17,487 bases of DNA from Ruminococcaceae bacterium FB2012 (GTDB taxonomy: Bacteria; Bacillota; Clostridia; Oscillospirales; Ruminococcaceae). Numbering within the stretch: the first letter of the stretch is position 1; the number at the start of each line of letters is the position of its first letter. The notes under the pieces are model-generated. The model was given only the letters and a program-made list of their open reading frames with translations. It did not search any database and was not told the DNA's origin. The translations under genes were made by a program, and so were the position numbers. Shown in pieces: positions 1-4,721 of the stretch. The DNA lies in NCBI GenBank assembly GCA_900104495.1, contig FMXS01000032.1, positions 1 through 17,487 on the forward strand. Direction: 5' to 3'.

Positions 1-1
1 C

Positions 2-445
2 TGCTACAAGAATATGGGCACACATTCCGCAGATAACCTTAACGCAGGACTTTGCGAGACCTATATGTTCACCGGCGAGACAGTAAGAAGGCTTGCTAAG
101 TATGCAGCAGACAAGGGCATGACAGTCCGCGAGCTGCTCAACGCAAACGGCTTCGACACAAGCTACATCCCCGAGAACGCAAACCTGATCACAGAAAAGG
201 CATGGGGCAAACGCGACACCACATTCTGGGGACAGGAATACGAGAGAGCCTGGTACAAGGGCATCAACATTGACAAGAAGGGTGCGACCGAGACTAAGGT
301 ACAGTTTATGGACGCAGGCTACGATCCCTGGAAAGAGATCGGCGACGGCTTCGTAGAGGTCGGAACACTCGGCAAGAAGTGCAAGAACACTCACGAGTGG
401 GGCTACATGAAGGAAGGTTTCGTCTGCGCACTGCAGAAGGCATAA
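2..445 (+). CDS. Secreted-protein C-terminal domain, 5' end cut by window
   Basis: Open from the window edge (frame 2) to TAA at 443-445; the first in-window ATG is at 14, but the frame is open upstream of it, so this is the C-terminal part of a longer protein. I do not recognise a named family. Its core, 'LLNANGF' followed by 'IPEN', matches the C-terminal domain of the gene at 2308-3828 (GITIRQLLNANGF versus GMTVRELLNANGF, then DAIPEN versus SYIPEN), so the two are paralogues. The helix-turn-'N-x-N-G' pattern faintly recalls LysM, but the repeat is too different to call. Both paralogues end in almost the same terminator, which points to a segmental duplication. Because the other copy has a signal peptide, this one is probably exported too (inference). 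Function unknown. Confidence 0.75.
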   Translation, partial: CYKNMGTHSADNLNAGLCETYMFTGETVRRLAKYAADKGMTVRELLNANGFDTSYIPENANLITEKAWGKRDTTFWGQEYERAWYKGINIDKKGATETKVQFMDAGYDPWKEIGDGFVEVGTLGKKCKNTHEWGYMKEGFVCALQKA

Positions 446-529
446 ACAACATCGGATATGAAACACAGCTCACAATGATACCAATGACTACCGGATAGAA
501 ACCGACAGTTCAAAACCGAATACAAACAC

Positions 530-561
530 AAAAGCGTCCGTGCTCAGGTACGGGCGCTTTT
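530..561. terminator. Bidirectional intrinsic terminator
   Basis: AAAAGCGTCCGTGC, loop TCAG, GTACGGGCGCTTTT forms a 14-bp stem (with G-U pairs) flanked by A and T runs, so it can stop the plus-strand gene ending at 445 and the minus-strand peptide gene ending at 608. A near-identical copy lies at 3928-3959. Confidence 0.85.
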
Positions 562-607
562 GAATATGATATTGATATCATTTCGGACGAACTCCAAAGA
601 ATAATTA

Positions 608-700
608 TCAGCCGCAGCTCTTGCAGATAGCAACTATACCGCAAAATACTCCTGTAACTGCAAGCTGTACGCCGAATGCGATGGCTATTCCGGTGAACAT
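608..700 (-). CDS. 30-aa hydrophobic membrane peptide (peptide 1)
   Basis: The minus strand carries AAAGGAG 8 nt before an ATG at 700, then 30 sense codons ending in TGA (608-610). The product begins MFTGIAIAFG and ends in CKSCG. Almost all of it is one hydrophobic helix (residues 2-26) with spaced glycines, three cysteines and a single lysine. An earlier ATG at 705 sits too close to the Shine-Dalgarno and opens a 6-codon frame. It follows the minus-strand promoter of the first bidirectional module (764-792), and the terminator at 530-561 lies downstream. It is the same kind of product as the four peptides at 1393-1846. No recognised family. Type I toxin-like, leaderless bacteriocin-like or regulatory membrane peptides are all possible. 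Confidence 0.7.
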   Translation of the reverse strand: MFTGIAIAFGVQLAVTGVFCGIVAICKSCG

Positions 701-763
701 ATCATTTTCTCCTTTCGTTTAAATTCTTCTGTTTGTTTGGGTCTGTTCCCCTTCTGTGATTAC

Positions 764-792
764 ATAATACAACGCATCTGCGGCCTTTTCAA
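764..792 (-). promoter_or_regulatory. Promoter of peptide 1 (module A)
   Basis: Read on the minus strand: TTGAAA, 17-bp spacer, TATTAT. The same -35/-10 pair with the same spacing recurs in module B (1904-1932) and module C (4643-4671). Confidence 0.75.
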
Positions 793-816
793 TAAGCAGA
801 TATGATCCGTTTCGTT

Positions 817-858
817 GCATAAGCGGCAGAAATGCAACGATGTGATGCATAAGCGACA
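817..858. promoter_or_regulatory. Paired 12-bp operator-like motifs, module A
   Basis: GCATAAGCGGCA at 817-828 and GCATAAGCGACA at 847-858 are direct repeats 30 bp apart, close to three helical turns. The first lies inside the inverted repeat CGTTGCAT (813-820) / ATGCAACG (832-839). The second lies inside GATGTG (839-844) / CACATC (857-862). They sit about 24 bp upstream of the minus-strand -35 box, where an activator would bind. Confidence 0.6.
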
Positions 859-915
859 CATCAGCAAAAAACTGTTGCAGATTTATTTGAAAAAAACTGT
901 TTCTCTGTAAAGAAG

Positions 916-939
916 TTGTCATAGTCATTATGGTATTAT
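916..939 (+). promoter_or_regulatory. Extended -10 promoter of the 69-aa protein (module A)
   Basis: TGGTATTAT (931-939) is an extended -10. The upstream TTGTCA (916-921) is only 12 bp from the -10, too close for a normal -35, so this promoter may need an activator. The TTGTCAnnnTCA block is kept in the two other plus-strand copies (2056-2079, 2168-2191). Confidence 0.6.
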
Positions 940-1000
940 GTAATCACAGAAGGGGAAACACCCGAAAACAAATACTAAGATAAAAAAAGGAGTAATCACT

Positions 1001-1210
1001 ATGAAAAACACAAACAAGAAAACTATCGTAAAGATCGCAGCATTCGTTATCATCTTCACACTCATCTGTATAGCAGTTAATTACGCAGCAGGTCAGATCA
1101 TGAACAAGAAATTCTTATCTGCAAGAAGCATTTTCACAACTTCGATTGGCTCGGTGCTGTTCGGATACTTTATCTTTTTCGGAAGAAAGAAAGCTAAAAA
1201 AGACTTGTGA
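1001..1210 (+). CDS. 69-aa two-helix membrane protein
   Basis: Starts at ATG 1001, with AGGAG 8 nt upstream, and ends at TGA. The lysine-rich N-terminus (MKNTNKKTIVK) leads into a hydrophobic segment at residues 12-30, a short linker with lysines 36-37 and arginine 42, a second hydrophobic segment at about 44-61, and a basic tail (GRKKAKKD). This predicts a small integral membrane protein with both termini probably on the cytoplasmic side. It is driven by the plus-strand promoter of module A, divergent from peptide 1, and followed by a terminator at 1297-1327. No named family recognised. Size and topology would suit a holin-like, immunity or sensor protein for the neighbouring peptides, but that is speculation. 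Confidence 0.75.
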   Translation: MKNTNKKTIVKIAAFVIIFTLICIAVNYAAGQIMNKKFLSARSIFTTSIGSVLFGYFIFFGRKKAKKDL

Positions 1211-1296
1211 TTTTTGAGACCGCATACTCTTCACCCCCGATCTCCTGAACTGATGATCAGAAATCAGCAGTTCGTGCAGCTTTACAATAAACAGAC

Positions 1297-1327
1297 AAAG
1301 CGTCCGTACAAGAGGTGCGGGCGCTTT
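1297..1327. terminator. Bidirectional intrinsic terminator
   Basis: AAAGCGTCCGTAC, loop AAGAG, GTGCGGGCGCTTT. It lies between the converging 69-aa gene (plus, ends 1210) and the four-peptide run (minus, ends 1393). Its stem resembles those at 530-561 and 3928-3959. Confidence 0.75.
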
Positions 1328-1392
1328 ATTTCATAGTATTCATATTTTCAGTTCCTTATTCTCGCGGATTCCATACCTTATACATGACTGAC

Positions 1393-1470
1393 TTATAACA
1401 CTGAACACATCCAGATCATTCCGCCGGCTATCAGTCCGTATCCTACGCAAAGTATAGCTGTTGTAAGCAT
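1393..1470 (-). CDS. 25-aa hydrophobic membrane peptide (peptide 5)
   Basis: The minus strand has GAAGGAGGG about 9 nt before ATG at 1470, then 25 codons and TAA. It starts MLTTAILCVGYG and contains GLIAGG, then WMCSVL at the end. It is one hydrophobic stretch with no charged residues and with glycine spacing suited to helix packing. It is last in a run of four similarly sized ORFs (1846 to 1393), each with its own strong Shine-Dalgarno. The regular RBS-start-stop pattern repeated four times is the main evidence that this is a gene. Function unknown. Confidence 0.7.
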   Translation of the reverse strand: MLTTAILCVGYGLIAGGMIWMCSVL

Positions 1471-1507
1471 TTTGTTTTCCCTCCTTCTTATTCGTTCTTT
1501 TAGCCGT

Positions 1508-1597
1508 TTATATCTTGGTGAAAAGATATATTCCCAAGTAACCGAGACCGAGACCTACGGCGCCTGCTACTGCTCCTGCTACTATTGTTGCGATCAT
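1508..1597 (-). CDS. 29-aa glycine-zipper membrane peptide (peptide 4)
   Basis: The minus strand has AGAAGGAAA about 7 nt before ATG at 1597, then 29 codons to TAA. The core, AGAVAGAVGLGLGYLG, is a run of small residues at three- to four-residue spacing (a glycine zipper), a pattern that favours tight helix packing or oligomerisation in membranes. The C-terminus, YLFTKI, has the only charge, a lysine. It is third in the four-peptide run behind the module B promoter. Not recognised. Of the set this one looks most like a self-associating, possibly pore-forming peptide, but that is inference. Confidence 0.72.
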   Translation of the reverse strand: MIATIVAGAVAGAVGLGLGYLGIYLFTKI

Positions 1598-1649
1598 TGT
1601 TTTTTCCTTCTTAGTTTTTTCTTTCGTGTTTGTTGTGTTTGTATATTAC

Positions 1650-1727
1650 TTATATTTTTGAAACGAGCCAGTAAACTCCTGCAACTGTCGCTGCACTAAC
1701 TCCAACGAGTGCTACTGTTAAAAGCAT
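1650..1727 (-). CDS. 25-aa hydrophobic membrane peptide (peptide 3)
   Basis: The minus strand has GAAGGAGGG 7 nt before ATG at 1727, then 25 codons to TAA. The sequence opens MLLTVALVGVSAATVAG and ends YWLVSKI. A single hydrophobic helix is followed by aromatic residues and one lysine. The ending (aromatic pair, then KI) resembles that of peptide 4, so the two may share ancestry. Second in the run. No known family assigned. Confidence 0.72.
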   Translation of the reverse strand: MLLTVALVGVSAATVAGVYWLVSKI

Positions 1728-1771
1728 TGTTTTCCCTCCTTCATTATATCTTTTCTGTTCGGTCACGGGTC

Positions 1772-1846
1772 TTAGATATGAGACCCTATGTATGCTCCGA
1801 TGCCTACTATTGCTGCTGTTGCGAGCCAGAATGTTGCTGTTACCAT
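1772..1846 (-). CDS. 24-aa hydrophobic membrane peptide (peptide 2)
   Basis: The minus strand has AAGGAGG 8 nt before ATG at 1846, then 24 codons to TAA. The sequence opens MVTATFWLATAAIVGIG and ends YIGSHI. It has no acidic or basic residue apart from one histidine, and its GIGAYIG glycines are spaced for helix packing. It is first in the run after the module B minus-strand promoter, with a short leader from about 1897. Function unknown; see the peptide-array finding. Confidence 0.72.
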   Translation of the reverse strand: MVTATFWLATAAIVGIGAYIGSHI

Positions 1847-1903
1847 TTTCTTTTCCTCCTTAATTTGTTTTGTTGTTCGGGTCTGTTCCCCTTCTGTGAT
1901 TAC

Positions 1904-1932
1904 ATAATACCACGCATCTGCCCCCTTTTCAA
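1904..1932 (-). promoter_or_regulatory. Promoter of the four-peptide run (module B)
   Basis: Minus strand TTGAAA, 17 bp, TATTAT, with TGG before the -10 making it an extended -10 as well. Identical in layout to the module A and C promoters. Confidence 0.78.
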
Positions 1933-1956
1933 TAAGCAGATCAGAGCCTATTTATC

Positions 1957-1998
1957 GCATAAGCGGCAGAAATGCAACGAAGTGCTGCATAAGCGACA
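1957..1998. promoter_or_regulatory. Paired 12-bp operator-like motifs, module B
   Basis: GCATAAGCGGCA (1957-1968) and GCATAAGCGACA (1987-1998), start-to-start spacing 30 bp as in module A. The inverted repeat around the first motif is weakened here (TATCGCAT in place of CGTTGCAT), while the core motif is unchanged. This suggests the direct repeat, not the palindrome, is what is conserved. Confidence 0.6.
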
Positions 1999-2055
1999 CA
2001 TAAGCAAAAAACTGCCGCAGATTTTTTTGAAAAAACCAGTTTTCCTGTAAAGAAG

Positions 2056-2079
2056 TTGTCAAAATCACTATGATATACT
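2056..2079 (+). promoter_or_regulatory. First plus-strand promoter of the secreted-protein gene
   Basis: TTGTCA at 2056-2061 and the extended -10 TGATATACT at 2071-2079, matching the plus-strand promoter of module A. It is followed by a small CCCCGAAAACACGGGG hairpin (about 2099-2114). Confidence 0.6.
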
Positions 2080-2167
2080 GTGATCAAAGAAAAGGAAAAC
2101 CCCGAAAACACGGGGCTGAACAAAAAAACAAAAAAACTATTGAAAAATCCGGATATCTGTCAAGAAC

Positions 2168-2191
2168 TTGTCAAAGTCAGTATGGTATACT
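2168..2191 (+). promoter_or_regulatory. Second, tandem plus-strand promoter
   Basis: TTGTCA (2168-2173) and the extended -10 TGGTATACT (2183-2191). The surrounding 60 bp (2155-2216) is a third copy of the right end of the module. The downstream leader AAGGGAAACACCC is kept. Confidence 0.6.
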
Positions 2192-2307
2192 GAGATCAAA
2201 GAAAAGGGAAACACCCGAAACCGAAAGGAGAAACAAAAATGAAAAACACAAAAACAAACACTGAGATCACAAACGTAAACAACAACACAAACAAGGAGGA
2301 AACAACA

Positions 2308-3828
2308 ATGACAAAAACAGCTAAGAGAAACAACAAGATCACAAGAAAGCTTGCTGCAATGCTCGCAGCAGTTATGGCAATGACCACAATGGCAACCATC
2401 GGCGCTTCCGCAGCAACAGACGTTGACGCAGTAGCTCACATGAACTCGAACGTGACTATGAACATCGAGTCCGAGGGCGAAGATAAGCCTGTACAGTACA
2501 AGAACGGCAAGTTCATTCTCAACGACGATATGAACTTGGTCAAGGATATCGGCGCCAAGACTATACTCAAGCTTCTCGACAATATCCCCTACACATAGTA
2601 CCTCACTCCGGCGCTCGAGTGCCTGCTCGATTCCTTTGTCGGCACCGAGGATCCCACCATGCAGCAGCTCGACGACATCAACGGCAAGATCGACTGCCTG
2701 TTCAACAAGATCGACAAGATGCAGACCTCTATCGAGAACCTCGTCCGCAACGAGCTCAGGATGGATTCCTTCTACTCTGCATATATCAGCTTCAAGGCCG
2801 ACACCGAGTACATAGCAAATACTATCAACGAGACCGTGGAAGACGAGGAGCTCTCGAACGTTGACAAGCTCGCCAAGATCGGCAGCCTCGCCGGAAAGCT
2901 CAAGGACTGACAGTCCAACTTCGGCAAGTCCCTGGCCGTATTCAACAATTACATTGCCAGCACCTCTCTGGGCGGCTCCTCGATATTCGAGGTCATCTAC
3001 GACAACACCTGCTCGATCGTAATGTTCTCGAAAGAGGCTGTCGAAAAGTCCAGACCGATCTGCGAAGCTATCCTCCAGACCTACACCGCAGGCTGTACAG
3101 CGATCATCGAGTGTCTTTCGGCTCAGCTCTATGTCAACAGCCTCTCCGAAGATATGCGCGCCCGGATAGACCGCAAGTATCTCGACGAGATCAACGCCAG
3201 CAACAACGAGCTCATCAACGAGATCAAGGATGTTTCCGCCCACCTCGCAGGCGGAAACGATACGAGCGTCACCTACTCCAAGTTATATGAAGATACCTTC
3301 AAATCCAAGAAGATGTCCACCCTCGTTGACAAGGGCAACTGCAATATCGATCTCACATGGGATCTTTCCGTCACCAACTTTAAGAATATCCCGAACGTAA
3401 ACGACTCAAGCAAGAACTCTCAAATCAGAGCTCAGCAGCAGGCCGACTGGTTCAACAACAATGTAGTCTGCAATCAGATAGACGGCAAATATGTAAGAGA
3501 TATCGCGGCCTACGCGGCATCCAAAGGCATAACGATCCGCCAGCTGCTCAATGCAAACGGCTTTAACACCGACGCCATCCCCGAGAACACATACATCATC
3601 TCCGATACCGCTTATGTAGATGTCATCTCCGACAACTGCTTCTGCGACAAGTCGGACGCCGTATTCATGGGTTTGAACATCGACGCCAAGATCAAGCTCG
3701 ACAAAAACGGTCAGGTAGTTGAGGACACGGTCAAGTTCTGGAAGGTCGGCATGGAAGGCTGCATTTACTGGAACAAGTGGAACAGCAACCATAACGGCAA
3801 CGCCTGCATATTCCAGCTGATGGCGTAA
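2308..3828 (+). pseudogene. Secreted protein with two in-frame stops (paralogue of 2-445)
   Basis: One continuous reading frame from ATG 2308 (AAGGAGG 7 nt upstream) to TAA 3826-3828, broken by TAG at 2596-2598 (codon 97) and TGA at 2908-2910 (codon 201), with no frameshift. An in-frame ATG at 2239 also has a Shine-Dalgarno and would add 23 residues. The N-terminus is a signal peptide: basic KRNNKITRK, hydrophobic residues 15-32, cleavage near ASA-A (35). The middle is helical with a heptad-like stretch at about 118-150. The C-terminal domain (about 395-506) matches the paralogue at 2-445. Coding character continues unchanged across both stops. Either a recent pseudogene by two point mutations, or translated as shorter pieces (2239/2308-2598, 2659-2910, 3022-3828). 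Function unknown; helical secreted toxins are one loose possibility. Confidence 0.7.
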
Positions 3829-3927
3829 TGACAGGATCGGATAACGGCAGCGATGCAAAAAGGATATTACCGGGGCATCTGCTGAAATGATAGTAAATGC
3901 TGACTGATCAAAACTTAACAAAAACAC

Positions 3928-3959
3928 AAAAGCGTCCGTGCTCAGGTGCGGGCGCTTTT
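3928..3959 (+). terminator. Intrinsic terminator, duplicate of 530-561
   Basis: AAAAGCGTCCGTGC, TCAG, GTGCGGGCGCTTTT. It differs from the copy at 530-561 by one base within the hairpin, and the shared sequence runs on into the 3' flank (GAATATGATATTGA). Confidence 0.85.
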
Positions 3960-4029
3960 GAATATGATATTGAGGGATTGTGAAATCTTGGGTTGAATGC
4001 TTATTCAGTAAAACCATTTGATATGTTGA

Positions 4030-4227
4030 GCGGACAAAAACTTCTCAGAAAATGTCCATTCCTATTCCTCAACCAATCTTAATGACCTGAGCGAGAATTT
4101 CTCGAAAGTGCCGAACTCCGGAGAGACCTGGTACGTCAAGGTGCGCTCCTTCTACACCAAGGACGGCAATGCGTCATCCACCCGCTACGGTAATTACAGC
4201 AATGTAAGGAGCATAACGGTCAAGTGA
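4030..4227 (+). pseudogene. Remnant of a fibronectin type III-like surface protein
   Basis: Frame 1 is open from just after a TGA at 4027-4029 to TGA 4225-4227 with no usable start codon. It reads ...SGETWYVKVRSFYTKDG...YGNYSNVRSITVK. The W-Y-V-K-V-R-S-F and G-x-Y-S-N-V-x-S-x-x-V-K pattern is typical of the last strands of Fn3-like domains that end Clostridia surface proteins. About 65 residues remain. The codon use is normal, so this is a 3' fragment of a once larger gene. A strong terminator follows at 4289. Confidence 0.65.
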
Positions 4228-4288
4228 ACCGCCCCGTTTTGCGCGTAATGCACAAAGACGGCATTATGGCAGATCAACTCAAGCAACG

Positions 4289-4326
4289 AACTGGCTTCGC
4301 AATTCAAGCGGAGTCAGTTTTGTTTT
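4289..4326 (+). terminator. Intrinsic terminator
   Basis: AACTGGCTTCGC, 7-nt loop, GCGGAGTCAGTT (12 bp with two G-U pairs), then TTGTTTTT. It was probably the terminator of the decayed Fn3-like gene. Confidence 0.8.
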
Positions 4327-4570
4327 TAGGTGTATGCGCCGGTGATTGTAAGAGCAGATGTGCCCATAAACGAGCTGTCTTGCTTCGGCAAATGTCTTGA
4401 TCTTAGTCCTTTTAACAACAAAGCGCTTTTACGGTCAGCCTTCTTTAACGGCAGGATAAACACAAAACAGAAAGAAGGAAAATATCTGTTTCGCAACACT
4501 CTGAGCTTTTGTTGCGACAAAGGGAGAAGGCACTTTTTGGCAGGGGCGCTCAATTCTGCAACAGATCGTA
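4327..4570. other. Intergenic stretch with no supported gene
   Basis: I see no start with a good Shine-Dalgarno, no peptide ORF of the 1393-1846 type and no promoter. Short open frames exist on both strands but look random. Confidence 0.5.
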
Positions 4571-4576
4571 TTGCTG

Positions 4577-4618
4577 TGTCGCTTATGCAACACTTTGCCG
4601 CATTATTGTTGCTTTAGC
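4577..4618. promoter_or_regulatory. Paired 12-bp operator-like motifs, module C
   Basis: TGTCGCTTATGC (4577-4588) and TGTTGCTTTAGC (4607-4618) are the reverse complements of the module A/B motifs, again 30 bp apart. The proximal motif is less conserved here. The distance to the -35 box (about 24 bp) is kept. Confidence 0.6.
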
Positions 4619-4642
4619 AACGTTCCGCACTTTATTTGCTTA

Positions 4643-4671
4643 TTGAATAGGCCGCAGATGCGTGTTATTAT
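4643..4671 (+). promoter_or_regulatory. Promoter of the secreted hydrolase
   Basis: TTGAAT, 17-bp spacer, TATTAT, with TG one base before the -10. It is the same promoter as in front of the membrane peptides. Confidence 0.75.
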
Positions 4672-4721
4672 GTAATCACAGCAAGGGAACAACCCAAAAA
4701 ATAAAAACGGAGGAAATATAT

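Larger units (their letters stand above)
738..968. repeat. Bidirectional promoter module, copy A
   Basis: This 231-bp block aligns without gaps to 1878-2108 (offset exactly 1140 bp) at roughly 85% identity by eye. It holds a minus-strand promoter at its left end, a plus-strand extended -10 at its right end, and a pair of 12-bp motifs in between. It separates peptide 1 (minus) from the 69-aa membrane protein (plus). A shorter inverted relative occurs at 4571-4695. Confidence 0.85.
1878..2108. repeat. Bidirectional promoter module, copy B
   Basis: Gap-free second copy of 738-968. It keeps both promoters and both 12-bp motifs. It separates the four-peptide run (minus) from the secreted protein gene (plus). 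Its right end is partly repeated again at 2155-2216, giving a second tandem plus-strand promoter. Confidence 0.85.
4571..4695. repeat. Inverted partial copy of the promoter module (copy C)
   Basis: This aligns to the reverse complement of about 738-866. It keeps the peptide-side promoter and both 12-bp motifs but lacks the opposite promoter. In this orientation the promoter fires rightward into the secreted hydrolase. Confidence 0.78.

Noticed and set aside
2..445. LysM domain in the C-terminal LLNANG region
   Set aside because: The 'LLNANG' helix and turn recall LysM, but the N-terminal LysM strand and the spacing do not fit well enough to name it.
1472..2050. Plus-strand cysteine-rich ORFs (1472-1699 and 1709-2050)
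   Set aside because: They are antisense to the peptide genes; the cysteines come from reverse-reading of GCA/ACA-type codons, and neither has a Shine-Dalgarno. The second runs across the promoter module.
2137..3243. 368-codon open frame on the minus strand across the broken secreted-protein gene
   Set aside because: It is longer than any plus-strand piece there, but its product is low-complexity (poly V/L/D and C/H/F-rich), has no ribosome site, and runs antisense to a frame with a signal peptide and a clear paralogue.
2308..3828. Alternative genetic code (TAG or TGA reassigned)
   Set aside because: TGA ends many intact genes here (hydrolase, kinase, fucU, fucA, ADP-ribosylglycohydrolase), so TGA is a real stop; TAG is merely unused in a small sample.
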